A stretch of 53,355 bases of DNA from an uncultured Mollicutes bacterium (GCA_900540705.1 UQGR01000006.1:1-53355); one strand, 5' to 3'; counted from the first letter of the stretch, positions 32,406 to 42,287 are shown. The notes: generated by a model from the letters alone, not told the origin. A program made the numbers and translations.

Positions 32406-34161
32406 CTTCTGGGTGAAAATATTTATAGATAGCAGTCGCTAAATTCTGAGGCATTCCAGCCTTGTTTAATTCCTCGATTGTCGCCTCTTTGACCTTATCG
32501 ATAGAAATAAAATGCTTCAACAGCTCTTCCTTTCTTTTCGGTCCCATTCCAGGAATAGGGTCTAGAATGGAGGAAAAAAGCCCCTTGGCTTTGTTGCTTC
32601 TAAAGAAGCTGATGGCAAAATCATGAACCCGCTGCGAGATATCGGCCAGCAAAAGAAAAATAGGTGAATTTTTATCTACCTCATATAATTCTTCTTTAAA
32701 GAAAATTTTAGAAGCCTTATGCTTGTCATTCTTCTGAATTCCCATTACCTGTATATCTAAATTTAAAGATTTTAAAATATCCTCAGCTGCATGAACCTGA
32801 ATCTCTCCACCATCCATTACAATTAAATCTGGCATCGGGGCATTTTCCATTAAAAGACGGAAATATCTACGATAGATAACCTCCTTCATAGATTCATAAT
32901 CGTTGGCACCTTCCACAGTTTTAATATGATATTTCCTGAATTCCTTAGGAGCAGGCTTTCCATCGATATAACAGACCATAGCGGATACTGGGTATTCTCC
33001 ATACAGGTTAGAATTATCAAAAGCCTCAATCCTTCTAGGGGCAGGAATGTTTAAAAGCCTACCAAGCTCCTCCACTGTTTCATATTTTTTTAGCACCTGA
33101 TTTTTATATATGTTTCTCTTATTTTCTAAATTAAATTTGGCATTATAGGTTGCCATATCTAATATTTCTTTCTTTTTTCCTAGCTTGGCCTCGTAGATAT
33201 CAATATCTAGAATCCCCTTTAATAGCTCAGCATCAAAGGCCTTAAAGCAGATTTCCTTAGGCTTGGAATTCATCTGATAAAACTGAATCAAATAGTTGAT
33301 GGTTTCATCCTCTACGCTATCGTATTTGTTGATGATGGTCTGATGGTTCTGAACGATATTTCCTCTTCTTGTGATGATGATGTCGATGGATATTTCATCC
33401 TCATCTGCGTAAATTCCAATATAATCTCTGCTTGTCAAATCATTAATGGAGATTTTTTGTTTGGCAACCGTATCCTCAATCGCGAGCTTTAAATCACGAT
33501 ATTCTCGGGCCTTTTCAAACTCAAGCTTTTCAGAAGCCTCCAGCATCCTTGCTGTAATATCCTCTAAAACCTCCTTGGCATCACCATTTAAAAAGCTTGC
33601 AACCTTATTTTTGTAGCTAGTATAATCCAGCTTTTCCTTATGAATACAAGGGCCTAGGCATTGCTTCATATGATAATACAGACATTCCTTTTTGGGTATT
33701 GTATAGCATTTTCGAAACGGATAAATTTGATTTAAAACATCAATGGTAGTCCTTGCCGCCCGAACATTGGGATAAGGTCCAAAATAGCGACCCAGGTTTC
33801 TTTTTCGCTGACTTCTAGTTACAATGAGTCTTGGATGCTCCTCATTGGTGATTGCAATATAAGGATAGGTTTTATCATCCTTCAGCATGATATTATACTT
33901 AGGATCATATTCCTTTATCATATTGATTTCTAATACAAAGGCCTCTAGCTCACTAGCTGTAATTACATAGGTGAAGTCTACAATCTCACTCACTAGGCGT
34001 GTTGTTTTCGCATTGTGAGCTCCATGGAAATAGCTACGTACCCGATTTTTTAAATTTTTCGCCTTACCCACATAAATGATTTCATTTTTATAATCCCGCA
34101 TCTGATAACAGCCAGGACGGTCAGGCAGAAGCTTAAGCTTTTCCTCAATCATGGATGTCAT
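32401..34161 (-). CDS. uvrC: Excinuclease ABC subunit C
   Basis: This protein of about 586 residues makes the dual incisions of nucleotide excision repair with UvrA and UvrB. The N-terminal GIY-YIG nuclease is visible as DRPGCYQMRDYKNEIIYVGKA, followed by a Cys cluster (KCYTIPKKECLYYHMKQCLG), a UVR motif (LEFEKAREYRDLKLAIE), the RNase H-like second nuclease (RIEAFDNSNLYGEYPVSAMV) and a C-terminal helix-hairpin-helix (LDPIPGMGPKRKEELLKHF). The start at 34161 is preferred for its spacing behind AAGG. Further ATGs lie 6 and 9 nt upstream. It overlaps the end of the CmpB-like gene. Length and domains are normal. Confidence 0.96.
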   Translation of the reverse strand: MTSMIEEKLKLLPDRPGCYQMRDYKNEIIYVGKAKNLKNRVRSYFHGAHNAKTTRLVSEIVDFTYVITASELEAFVLEINMIKEYDPKYNIMLKDDKTYPYIAITNEEHPRLIVTRSQRKRNLGRYFGPYPNVRAARTTIDVLNQIYPFRKCYTIPKKECLYYHMKQCLGPCIHKEKLDYTSYKNKVASFLNGDAKEVLEDITARMLEASEKLEFEKAREYRDLKLAIEDTVAKQKISINDLTSRDYIGIYADEDEISIDIIITRRGNIVQNHQTIINKYDSVEDETINYLIQFYQMNSKPKEICFKAFDAELLKGILDIDIYEAKLGKKKEILDMATYNAKFNLENKRNIYKNQVLKKYETVEELGRLLNIPAPRRIEAFDNSNLYGEYPVSAMVCYIDGKPAPKEFRKYHIKTVEGANDYESMKEVIYRRYFRLLMENAPMPDLIVMDGGEIQVHAAEDILKSLNLDIQVMGIQKNDKHKASKIFFKEELYEVDKNSPIFLLLADISQRVHDFAISFFRSNKAKGLFSSILDPIPGMGPKRKEELLKHFISIDKVKEATIEELNKAGMPQNLATAIYKYFHPEA

Positions 34162-34915
34162 GGTCATCATCCTTATTCTTCAAGTGTTTTGCAATAAATT
34201 CACTCACACTCAAACGCTTTTTCCCTTTTCCAACATTACGTAAGGAAAGATTTGGATATTTGGCGATAAGCTCCTTAAGCTTTAATGCAATTGCTGTATT
34301 TCCAAGCTTTTCTTTGGCTTCCCCCAGCTTTTCCCCTGCAGTTTCCTTGAGCTCGGTAATCTTTTCATAGGCCTCTTCTGTCAGGTCACTAATTTTGGCA
34401 ACAACCTTGGCAATATTGATATTTTTAATCGTAGAAAAGACAGTATCAATTCCCATAGCGGCAAGTAAAATTCCATCAATCGTCCAAAGCACAGGCACTG
34501 ACATCAGGTCAAGCAGCCTTACTAGATTAGGCTGAATCCCATAGATCACCACCATAACTAGGGCTCCAAACATTAGAGAGTTTCTTAGACAGATTCTTCC
34601 ATTGATATTAAACTTTCGTTTCGAATAATCCCACCAGCGCATATGAAATAAAAGCTCCATAACATAGCTTGTCAAATATTCCAGCCCTGAAGTCAGCACG
34701 ATACCTAAAATCAAGACCAGATACCACATATGGGCAATGGGCGTCATGGCTAATAGAATCAGAACTGCCCCATAGCCATAAATCGGACAAATGGGCATAT
34801 ATAGATAGCCTCGATTCACCAGCTTTTTTTGACCAATGGAACAATAAATCACTTCGCAGATATACCCTAAAAAAGCATAGATAAAAAAACAAAACACATA
34901 TTGTTCAAAATTCAT
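34145..34915 (-). CDS. Multi-pass membrane protein, 'putative ABC transporter permease' (CmpB-type) family
   Basis: This protein of about 256 residues has five or so hydrophobic segments, beginning VFCFFIYAFLGYICEVIYCS. The motif GYLYMPICPIYGYGAVLI is diagnostic of the family named ABC_trans_CmpB, although no ABC transport has been shown for it. The C-terminal ~70 residues form a charged helical cytoplasmic tail (EEAYEKITELKETAGEKLGE). The start at 34915 is chosen behind GGAGGGAAG. It lies between rpoZ-gmk and uvrC in the same direction. Confidence 0.75.
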   Translation of the reverse strand: MNFEQYVFCFFIYAFLGYICEVIYCSIGQKKLVNRGYLYMPICPIYGYGAVLILLAMTPIAHMWYLVLILGIVLTSGLEYLTSYVMELLFHMRWWDYSKRKFNINGRICLRNSLMFGALVMVVIYGIQPNLVRLLDLMSVPVLWTIDGILLAAMGIDTVFSTIKNINIAKVVAKISDLTEEAYEKITELKETAGEKLGEAKEKLGNTAIALKLKELIAKYPNLSLRNVGKGKKRLSVSEFIAKHLKNKDDDHDIHD

Positions 34916-34980
34916 CGTCTTCCCTCCCTTTTTAGAAAAAAAGGGGCTAATAGTTAGAAGTAAACTATTAACCACACGTT

Positions 34981-35202
34981 TTACTTAAATGTCATCTTAG
35001 TCTTTCCAACTAAAATTTCCTCTAATGCCTGTCCTACAGGCTTTACACATAAGCCATCCTCATAGGAGGTATAATCTTCCTCCTCAATGATTTTAGCACG
35101 CTTTGCCGCTGCATAGGCAAGCTTATATTTAGAATCTATTTTATCCAATAATGCGTCTACTGAAGGATATCGCATACCATCATAATTCTTTTTATTTGAC
35201 AT
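34981..35202 (-). CDS. rpoZ: RNA polymerase omega subunit
   Basis: This 73-residue subunit stabilises the beta-prime subunit of RNA polymerase. MRYPSVDALLDKIDSKYKLAYAAAKRAKII is broken here only for length: the PSVDALL and YKLAYAAAKRA segments match the conserved omega core, and KPVGQALEEILVGK matches its C-terminal helix. It is encoded 65 bp downstream of gmk in the same direction, the standard gmk-rpoZ pair of Bacillota. Confidence 0.93.
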   Translation of the reverse strand: MSNKKNYDGMRYPSVDALLDKIDSKYKLAYAAAKRAKIIEEEDYTSYEDGLCVKPVGQALEEILVGKTKMTFK

Positions 35203-35267
35203 ATTCCTCTTCCTTTCTGCTACTTAAATTCATTATATCATAAATCAGATGAAATGAAACTATAAAA

Positions 35268-35888
35268 TTATTTTTCCTCAATCAAGGTCATATATTTATG
35301 AATGGACCTCTCCGTTTTGGCATGCTCGGCACGGATGATGGCCATAATACGGTCTGCTGCATTATTCACATCATCATTAACCACAATATAGTCATAAAGA
35401 TGGGCTAGCTTAAACTCTCGGTTCGCCTTGGTGATTCGTTCAGCGATGACCTCTTCTGACTCTGTACCACGTCTTCTCAAGCGGTCATAAAGTGCCTGTT
35501 TTCCAGGTGGAACAATGAAAATCATCACACAATCTGGAACCTTTTTCTTAACCTGCTGCGCGCCATCCACTTCAATTTCTAAGACAACCTCATTGCCCAG
35601 ATCCAACTGTTCATTCACCTTATCCAAAGGTGTACCATAAAAGTTTCCAACAAATTCAGCAGTTTCTAAAAATTTGCCCTCTGCTTTTCTTTTGAGAAAT
35701 TCTTCCTTAGATACGAAATAATAATCTCTGCCGTCCACTTCTCCTGGACGTTTGTCTCTAGTTGTCATAGAAACACTGTACACTAAATTATGCTTAGGCA
35801 TACTAAATAACGCTTTTCTAACAGTACCTTTTCCCACACCAGATGGACCAGATATAACAACAAGAAGACCACGGTCATTTAACTTCAT
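35268..35888 (-). CDS. gmk: Guanylate kinase
   Basis: This 206-residue enzyme phosphorylates GMP to GDP. The ATP-binding P-loop is VISGPSGVGKGTV. The GMP-binding residues are in YSVSMTTRDKRPGEVDGRDYYFV, and RRRGTESEEVIAERI forms the lid. The start at 35888 (MKLNDRG) is preferred because it gives the standard N-terminus and follows GGGAAGGTAG. An upstream in-frame ATG at 35942 adds an unrelated 18 residues. Confidence 0.95.
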   Translation of the reverse strand: MKLNDRGLLVVISGPSGVGKGTVRKALFSMPKHNLVYSVSMTTRDKRPGEVDGRDYYFVSKEEFLKRKAEGKFLETAEFVGNFYGTPLDKVNEQLDLGNEVVLEIEVDGAQQVKKKVPDCVMIFIVPPGKQALYDRLRRRGTESEEVIAERITKANREFKLAHLYDYIVVNDDVNNAADRIMAIIRAEHAKTERSIHKYMTLIEEK

Positions 35889-35977
35889 ATGTATACTACC
35901 TTCCCTTTTTCTTATTTTATCACTAATCCAAAAACTATACAAGAACTAAGCTTAGAAAAGCGTTTTTATAAACTGGA

Positions 35978-36370
35978 TTATAATTGGTCAATCTCCTTTG
36001 TTAAGGCAAATAGACTATCTACTAGAGAATCCAAAATCTGGGATATTCCCTCTGTATTTAAAAATCTGTATTCTAAACAGATGATACCAGTGTCTGTCAA
36101 ATATGCCTTAAAAAACTTGGATTGTGCATTAAAACCATTCAGCTTTTCATAATTAAATCCCTTTAGTCCTGACTGACTGACATTGACATTAAAGCTGATC
36201 AGCTCTTCATCCACTGTAATATAGGGATAGAGAATGAATCCTCCCTCCTGAAAGCATAGCTCAAACTTAAATCTTTGAGCCTCTTCCGTTTCTATTTCAT
36301 AGGAGATTCCCTTATCATTAAAATATTGAATTAGCTTATCATCCAACCGTTTCTTACTCCAAAAAGCCAT
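35978..36370 (-). CDS. Conserved hypothetical protein, alpha/beta
   Basis: This protein of about 130 residues has no recognised family. It alternates helices and strands (DKLIQYFNDKGISYEIE, FKFELCFQEGGFILYPYI, ISFNVNVSQSGLKG) in a pattern like the YbjN/secretion-chaperone fold, but no signature residues are visible. The start at 36370 is chosen behind GAGGTG. It diverges from rqcH and is 89 bp upstream of gmk in the same direction. Confidence 0.7.
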   Translation of the reverse strand: MAFWSKKRLDDKLIQYFNDKGISYEIETEEAQRFKFELCFQEGGFILYPYITVDEELISFNVNVSQSGLKGFNYEKLNGFNAQSKFFKAYLTDTGIICLEYRFLNTEGISQILDSLVDSLFALTKEIDQL

Positions 36371-36457
36371 AATCATCACCTCATATTCCTATTTTATCAC
36401 ATTTTCAAGATTTAAACTATCGTGAATTTATGGTATACTTAAAAAGGTGATGCAATT

Positions 36458-38095
36458 ATGAGCTTTGATGGTGTTTTATTACATAAACTTTTACCTGAAT
36501 TTTATTGTTTGAAAAGTGGCAGGATAACAAAAATCATTGAATCCGGAGATACTGATTTCGTTTTTATTATTCGCGCAAATCACCAAAATTATAGCCTGAT
36601 GCTCAGTCTTTCTAGTGACTTTGCAAGGATTCATCTAACTAATAAGGCCTATGAGGCTCCTCAGAACCCCAAAAGCTTTACGATGTTTTTAAGAAAACAT
36701 TTAGAGGGATTTTTTATCTCTGATATCCTGCAGTACGGAAATGACCGAATCCTCTATTTCAAGCTGACTGGCTATAATGAAATGAGGGACTTCACCACAA
36801 AGTATCTGATCTGTGAAATTATGGGAAGGTATTCTAATCTAATTCTGACAGATGAAAGCTTTAAAATCCTTGAATTATTGAAAAAGGGTGGCATTTCGGA
36901 ATTTCATCGTACACTGCTAATTAATGCTACCTATGAATTTCCAAAACAAGAAAAATTAAACCCTTTTTCACTTTCCCTTATCGAACTACAGAAACTGAAT
37001 ATATCTTCTCCTAAGGAGCTTTGTAAGACTTTAGAAGGTGTTTCTATGAGTTTGGCAAGCTATGTCTTTCAACAAGAAAACTATATCCAAAATTTTTATA
37101 ATACCCTTCATCAGGAAAGTATTCCTTCCATCTTTAGAACAGCCAATCAAAAGTTGGACTATTCCTATATTCCCTTAGAAGAGCCTGTAGAGCATTCCTA
37201 TGCTTCTATTTCAGCCTTATTAGATTCCTTTTATTTTGAAATGGATCAGCAGGCTAAAATCAAGCAAAAGACTAATGATTTGGCGAGCTTTGTTCAAAAA
37301 CAAATTGTAAAGAATCAAAAAAAAATAGAAAAACTGACCAAGGAGCTCCAGGAGACAGACCAGGCAGAGGAATATAAGATGAAAGGAGAGCTTCTTCTAA
37401 GCTATCCAAACCTCAAGGCGAAGGAGTCTTTTGTAGATATTTTTAATTATTATACAAATGAGCTAATCTCCATTTCTTTAGATAGCCGCTATGATGTGAT
37501 TACCAACAGTCAGAAATTTTTTAAAAAATATCAGAAGACAAAGACGGCAAAGCACTATATGCAGGAGCAGATTGAGCATGCTCAAAATGAAATTGCCTAT
37601 TTTGAAATTTTACTGAATCAGCTGAAATCCTGTACCCTGCATGACGCATTAGAAATTCGACAGGAGCTTGAGGAAAACCGGTATCTTTTAAAGGCCTCTT
37701 CTTCTTTAAAAAAGAAAGCAAAGCCTAACTTTCTAACCTACCTTGTAGAGGATACCCTAATTCATGTGGGAAAAAATAATCTTCAAAATGAATATATTAC
37801 CCACAAGCTTGCCAAGCCAAGCGAATATTGGTTTCATGTGAAGGATTCCAGTGGAAGTCATGTCGTGGTTCATACTCAAGATTTAACAGAACCTTTAATT
37901 CGGTCAGCAGCAATGCTAGCTGCATACTATTCTCCTCTAAAAGCTTCTTCAAGTGTGGCAGTGGACTACACTCAGATTAAAAACATCAAAAAGATTCCTG
38001 GAAAACGGTCCTGTTTTGTTACCTATACAAAACAAAAAACCATCTATATGGATCCAGATGAAAAAATTATAGAAAGTATGAAAATAAAAAAATGA
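36458..38095 (+). CDS. rqcH: RqcH / NFACT-family ribosome quality control factor
   Basis: This 545-residue NFACT protein, often annotated as fibronectin-binding, recruits charged tRNA to stalled 50S subunits and directs C-terminal Ala tailing. The NFACT-N domain begins MSFDGVLLHKLLPEF, a coiled coil spans about 260-400 (KKIEKLTKELQETDQAEEYK), and the NFACT-R domain carries KPSEYWFHVKDSSGSHVVVH near residue 450. The length is slightly short but complete. The RBS is AAGGTGATG. Its stop overlaps the methyltransferase start by 4 bp. Confidence 0.93.
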   Translation: MSFDGVLLHKLLPEFYCLKSGRITKIIESGDTDFVFIIRANHQNYSLMLSLSSDFARIHLTNKAYEAPQNPKSFTMFLRKHLEGFFISDILQYGNDRILYFKLTGYNEMRDFTTKYLICEIMGRYSNLILTDESFKILELLKKGGISEFHRTLLINATYEFPKQEKLNPFSLSLIELQKLNISSPKELCKTLEGVSMSLASYVFQQENYIQNFYNTLHQESIPSIFRTANQKLDYSYIPLEEPVEHSYASISALLDSFYFEMDQQAKIKQKTNDLASFVQKQIVKNQKKIEKLTKELQETDQAEEYKMKGELLLSYPNLKAKESFVDIFNYYTNELISISLDSRYDVITNSQKFFKKYQKTKTAKHYMQEQIEHAQNEIAYFEILLNQLKSCTLHDALEIRQELEENRYLLKASSSLKKKAKPNFLTYLVEDTLIHVGKNNLQNEYITHKLAKPSEYWFHVKDSSGSHVVVHTQDLTEPLIRSAAMLAAYYSPLKASSSVAVDYTQIKNIKKIPGKRSCFVTYTKQKTIYMDPDEKIIESMKIKK

Positions 38096-38790
38096 ACGAA
38101 TATAAAAAATTTGCCTATTACTATGATGAGGTAGTATCTAGCCTAGAATATGATTTATGGCTGGAATTTATTGAGCCTTATTTAAAAAAGGATTCTCATA
38201 TATTGGATCTTGCGTGTGGAACAGGAACCCTAGTCACGATGCTGAAGCTAAAGGGCTATCAGGCAGAGGGCTTAGATTTATCCAGCCAGACCATAGAGAT
38301 TGCAAGAGAAAAAGCGAAAATCAATCATCTATTCATACCATTTTACGAAGCAGATATGAAGAATTTTTGTCTTCCTAAAAAGTATGATGTGATTACCTGT
38401 TTCTTTGACTCCGTCAATTTTTTAAAGACCAAGCAGGACCTAGATGAGCTATTTTCCTGTGTAAAAAAGCATTTAGCTCCAAAGGGATACTTTATCCTAG
38501 ATATGTTTTCTAAAGCTATGCTAGAGGAATATGATGGTCATGACCTTCAGGAGGATTATCAGACCTTTAAAATTCACTGGCGTACTAAAAAAACAGATGA
38601 AGTCACGCTAAAGCATACCATCCAAATAACAGAATATGAAACCACATTAGAAGAAACCTACTTTGAATATTATCACGAAATAAAAAGCCTAAATCTTGAG
38701 GGATTTAAGCTAATTCAAATAAGTGGTGATTTTAATGATGATCTACAGCCTGAAGATGAAAGAATTCTTCTCGTTTTACAGGCTTTGTAG
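38092..38790 (+). CDS. Class I SAM-dependent methyltransferase
   Basis: This 232-residue protein has SAM-binding motif I ILDLACGTGTL at about residue 40, the acidic end of strand 2 in AEGLDLS, and FYEADMKNFCLP plus VITCFFDSVNFL as motifs II/III. The substrate cannot be read from the sequence. The family of this size (YodH/Cypridina-like small-molecule or tRNA methylases) is broad. It is translationally coupled to rqcH (ATGA) and converges on the HPt gene with a 15-bp overlap of the ends. Confidence 0.88.
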   Translation: MNEYKKFAYYYDEVVSSLEYDLWLEFIEPYLKKDSHILDLACGTGTLVTMLKLKGYQAEGLDLSSQTIEIAREKAKINHLFIPFYEADMKNFCLPKKYDVITCFFDSVNFLKTKQDLDELFSCVKKHLAPKGYFILDMFSKAMLEEYDGHDLQEDYQTFKIHWRTKKTDEVTLKHTIQITEYETTLEETYFEYYHEIKSLNLEGFKLIQISGDFNDDLQPEDERILLVLQAL

Positions 38791-39099
38791 CTCCTGGTAG
38801 GAACAACGTAGAGCTGTGAGAAAATTGGTGATATCCTCCAAATTCCATAGCTCTTTTCTTATGGAGCCAAGGGCCTGGACAGAGCTTTCAAATAGCTTTT
38901 CAGCACCTAAATTAAGAGAAATGCCCTTGATAGAATGGATATAAAGCTCAAGGCCTTTCAAATCCTGCTCCTCCATTAGTTCCTTATAGTCTTCTTCAAA
39001 GGTTTTATAACTATCTAAAAAACTGTCCTTAACCTTATAGAAGATTCCCATATTGTTCATTAAATATTTCATTGCAACATCCATTGAAATATATTCCAT
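38776..39099 (-). CDS. Stand-alone HPt-domain phosphotransfer protein
   Basis: This 107-residue protein is all helical. The motif YIHSIKGISLNLGAEKL carries the phospho-accepting His of HPt domains followed by the usual S/A-x-K-G-x-x-x-x-x-G-A. HPt proteins shuttle phosphate between receiver domains and are normally part of hybrid phosphorelays, but no hybrid kinase is nearby. The start follows AGGAGG. The gene is convergent with the methyltransferase. Confidence 0.85.
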   Translation of the reverse strand: MEYISMDVAMKYLMNNMGIFYKVKDSFLDSYKTFEEDYKELMEEQDLKGLELYIHSIKGISLNLGAEKLFESSVQALGSIRKELWNLEDITNFLTALRCSYQELQSL

Positions 39100-39171
39100 T
39101 GTAGTATCCTCCTGTATATGTTAATTAGATTATAAAACCTATGAAATAAGGAATTTGTCGAAAGATGTACG

Positions 39172-40464
39172 TTATAATAAAATTTTCTCTTCTTTTGTAT
39201 GATTTAACGTATTGTTGTAAAATTCAGTAATAGCCGCGATTAAATCCGCTAAATCGTAGCGTCCTGCTGTTTCATAGGAAGAGTGCATAGCCAGCTGAGC
39301 AAGACCGATATCCACTGACGGAATCGAAATATGTCGTATTGAAATTGCTCCCAAGGTGGAGCCACCTAAGATATCACTGCGGTTAGTATTGAGCTGAACC
39401 TTTACCTTAGCTCTCTTACAAATGCTTTGAAAATAAGCGCTTGACATTGCATCCGTAGAATAGGAGCCTCTGGCCGCATTCTTTATGACAACCCCTTCAT
39501 TCAAATAACATGGATTGGTCTCGTCGTATTTTCCCGGATAATTTGGATGAAAGCCCTGGGCATTATCCGCAGATACCATAAAAGAATTTGCTAAAATACG
39601 CATAGCTTCCTCTTCGGTGAAATGAATGGCTATGCCAATTCTTTTAAGCAAATCAGCTAAAAGGGTTCCATCCGCTCCCTGAATGGTTGAGGAACCAATT
39701 TCCTCATTGTCAAAAAGAACACAAACATTGACAGAAGCTTTAGGTGTGGACTGCAAAAGTGCTTCTATCAGTCCATAGGCACACTCCAAATTATCAATTT
39801 GAGGTGCCATAATAAATTCTTGATGGATTCCCGCTAAGCAGCCACGGTCCAGGTTGGTCAAATAAAGATCACTACTCAAAATATCTTCTGCATTTACATT
39901 CAATCTTTGGGCTATTCTTTCATAAAGCGTATTATTCCCATGCGCCATATCGGCTATGATAGGTAGCATATCCACCTGAGGATTCAGCTCTACACCCTTA
40001 TTAGCATTTCTATTATAATGAATAGGAAGATTTGGAATGAAAACAAGAGGCTCATCTAAATTGACTAATGAGGCCTGGATTCCCTCCTCTGTCCTGACAA
40101 TTACTCTACCCGCAATTCCTAAGGGGCGATCCATCCAGGTAGAAAAAATCGGACCACCATACACCTCTGTATTCAGCTTTTGGTATCTTCCCTTTTCTAT
40201 AGTGAAATTAGGCTTTAGCTTAAAGGTTGGAGAATCTAAATGCGCAGCTGTAATATTAAAAGAAACTGGTTTGTCTTTGGGTATCACAAAGGCAGCTAAG
40301 GAGGACATGTTTCTTCCAATAAAGTATTTTCCTCCTGGAACTAAGGTCCATGGTTCATTTTCAGATAATTCTATAAAATGATTCTGTTTTAAAAGCGCCT
40401 TAAATTTATAAGCTGCATGGTAAGCGGTTGGCGTATCCTTGATAAATTCTAAAAATTTTTTCAT
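39172..40464 (-). CDS. M18-family aminopeptidase
   Basis: This protein of about 430 residues is a dinuclear zinc metallopeptidase that removes N-terminal (often acidic) residues. TAAHLDSPTFKLKP holds the first metal ligand (His in HLDS), the stretch VCVLFDNEEIGSSTIQGA holds the catalytic Glu pair, and MVSADNAQGFHP and AMHSSYETAG hold further ligands. The length is normal. The start at 40464 gives MKKFLEFIKDTPTAYHA, overlaps the thioesterase stop as ATGA and has GGAG upstream. Confidence 0.93.
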   Translation of the reverse strand: MKKFLEFIKDTPTAYHAAYKFKALLKQNHFIELSENEPWTLVPGGKYFIGRNMSSLAAFVIPKDKPVSFNITAAHLDSPTFKLKPNFTIEKGRYQKLNTEVYGGPIFSTWMDRPLGIAGRVIVRTEEGIQASLVNLDEPLVFIPNLPIHYNRNANKGVELNPQVDMLPIIADMAHGNNTLYERIAQRLNVNAEDILSSDLYLTNLDRGCLAGIHQEFIMAPQIDNLECAYGLIEALLQSTPKASVNVCVLFDNEEIGSSTIQGADGTLLADLLKRIGIAIHFTEEEAMRILANSFMVSADNAQGFHPNYPGKYDETNPCYLNEGVVIKNAARGSYSTDAMSSAYFQSICKRAKVKVQLNTNRSDILGGSTLGAISIRHISIPSVDIGLAQLAMHSSYETAGRYDLADLIAAITEFYNNTLNHTKEEKILL

Positions 40465-41195
40465 TCTTCCTTCACTCCTATTAAGCATTCAAAACAAACC
40501 TCATTATGGACAAATCCGATAAAGGCTTCCTTGCCATCTATTGGATAATGACCAATAGTAAGTTCATCCTGAAATCTAGCCTCTTTAATGTATGCAATTT
40601 CTATAGTTGAAATATATTTAGAGGTTTGATAGAAATCCATATGATTATAGATGACGTTCATATAGCGTGCATTATTCATGTGGCCATTATGATCTAAATC
40701 TCCCAGTTGAACCACATAGGTAAAGCTGTCCTTTATTTTAGTTTTATCCAAATTCAGCTTTCTTTTACATTTTTCTGAATAATTTGTTTCAGTTGCATAT
40801 TCTCCATTAAAATTAATCTTGTCTGTCCGGACTAGACCTCTGCTTTCTAAGTCAATGACTACCCAGTTGGAGATTCCCTGAACAAGAGGCTGTCCGTCCT
40901 TGGAGGTCATTAGGTATTCCCTTTCAAATTCCAGCCTGCTTTTCGGCTTTGGCCAGGTCGTGATGGTAACATATTCTAGATAAGGTGGCATCTTTATAAT
41001 TTCAAACCTTTGATACAAAATCACCCAAGCATAATTTTTTTCCTTTAATACTTCATAGCCTACCCCTAATTCCTCAGCATGTAAGCCGGCAATATCCTGA
41101 AAAAAATCGATTAAGGATGCAGCACGTATCCGATCATTCTGGTCGACATCTCTGGTTTGAATGAAAAAGTCCATACTTTTTTTCATAAGTTTCAT
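40461..41195 (-). CDS. Acyl-ACP thioesterase (FatA/FatB-like)
   Basis: This protein of about 244 residues has two hot-dog domains. The first reads IQTRDVDQNDRIRAASLIDFF and AWVILYQRFEIIKMPPYLE. The second contains DLDHNGHMNNARYMNVIY, with the Asn-His pair that is catalytic in plant and bacterial acyl-ACP thioesterases. It ends fatty acid synthesis by releasing fatty acids from ACP. The start at 41195 is preferred because AGGTGA lies 5 nt before it. A GTG at 41204 falls inside the ribosome site. It is coupled to the M18 gene. Confidence 0.9.
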   Translation of the reverse strand: MKLMKKSMDFFIQTRDVDQNDRIRAASLIDFFQDIAGLHAEELGVGYEVLKEKNYAWVILYQRFEIIKMPPYLEYVTITTWPKPKSRLEFEREYLMTSKDGQPLVQGISNWVVIDLESRGLVRTDKINFNGEYATETNYSEKCKRKLNLDKTKIKDSFTYVVQLGDLDHNGHMNNARYMNVIYNHMDFYQTSKYISTIEIAYIKEARFQDELTIGHYPIDGKEAFIGFVHNEVCFECLIGVKEE

Positions 41196-41405
41196 ATCTA
41201 TCACCTATGTTTCATTATACTAAAAAAAGAAAGAAAATGCACGAACATTTTCTATAATAAAAAAATATCAATAAAGGACAAGTCCTGAATTGATGATAAA
41301 ATTATAATGGATGAGGGATAATATGTCAATAAATGGCCTAATGAAAACGTAATCATAGCCAAAGAATAGCGAAATATGATAAAATTAGAACCAGGTGATA
41401 CAAAT

Positions 41406-42287
41406 ATGAAAGATTATTTACAAAAGGCTTATTGCTTTGACGATACAGTTAGAATCTATGCAGCAATAACCACGAATATCTGCAAGACTGCCCAAGAACA
41501 CCATAATTTATGGCCAACCTCCTGTGCCGCTTTAGGCAGAGGCTTAACGATGGCAGCCATCATGTCCTGTACATATAAAGCTCAGGAGCATTTGACAATC
41601 AAAATATGTGGGGATGGTCCAATTGGCCAAATCACTATGGAGGCAACGGATGGAAGGGTCAGAGGATTTGTTCACAATCCTGGTGTCTACCTTTCCTATA
41701 ACAACGGCAAGCTCAATGTTGGAGATGCCGTAGGAAAAAATGGCTATATTGAGGTCATTAAGGACCTGCATATGCGGCAGCCATTCTCTTCTACCTGCGA
41801 GCTGGTAAGTGGTGAAATTGCCGAGGATTTTACTTATTACTTTGCCAAGTCTGAACAGATTCCTTCGGCAGTAGGCCTAGGAGTTTCCTTTACCCCTGAT
41901 TCTAAGGTGGCAGCCGCTGGCGGTTTTTTAATTCAGGTGATGCCTGGCTGTAAGGAAGAAACTCTAACCCAGCTCGAACAAAAGCTTGCCACCCTGAAAA
42001 GCTGTTCTGAGATGGTATCGGAAGGATATACTGCCATCCAAATGATTGAGGAAATCACAGATGGCAATTTTACACTTTTAGAGGAGAGAGAGCTAAGCTT
42101 TTCCTGCCCTTGTAGTAAAGAGCGTTTTGCCAAAGGATTAAAATCCCTTGGTAAAGAGGAATTGTTAGATATTCTTAACACGGATCACAAGGCCTCTGTT
42201 ACCTGTAATTTTTGTAATACCAGCTACAATTTTTCAGAAGCCGAGCTACAGGAACTAGTCGAGGAATTAACCTCTAAAGAAACTTAA
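41406..42287 (+). CDS. hslO: Hsp33 redox-regulated chaperone
   Basis: This 293-residue holdase is activated by oxidative unfolding. The N-terminal core begins MKDYLQKAYCFDDTVRIYAA and includes the conserved GPIGQITMEA. The C-terminal zinc/redox switch has CPC in SFSCPCSKERF and CNFC about 40 residues later, so all four Cys ligands are present. The start at 41406 follows AGGTGATAC. The 3' end converges on and overlaps the DUF6512-type membrane gene by about 20 bp. Confidence 0.95.
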   Translation: MKDYLQKAYCFDDTVRIYAAITTNICKTAQEHHNLWPTSCAALGRGLTMAAIMSCTYKAQEHLTIKICGDGPIGQITMEATDGRVRGFVHNPGVYLSYNNGKLNVGDAVGKNGYIEVIKDLHMRQPFSSTCELVSGEIAEDFTYYFAKSEQIPSAVGLGVSFTPDSKVAAAGGFLIQVMPGCKEETLTQLEQKLATLKSCSEMVSEGYTAIQMIEEITDGNFTLLEERELSFSCPCSKERFAKGLKSLGKEELLDILNTDHKASVTCNFCNTSYNFSEAELQELVEELTSKET

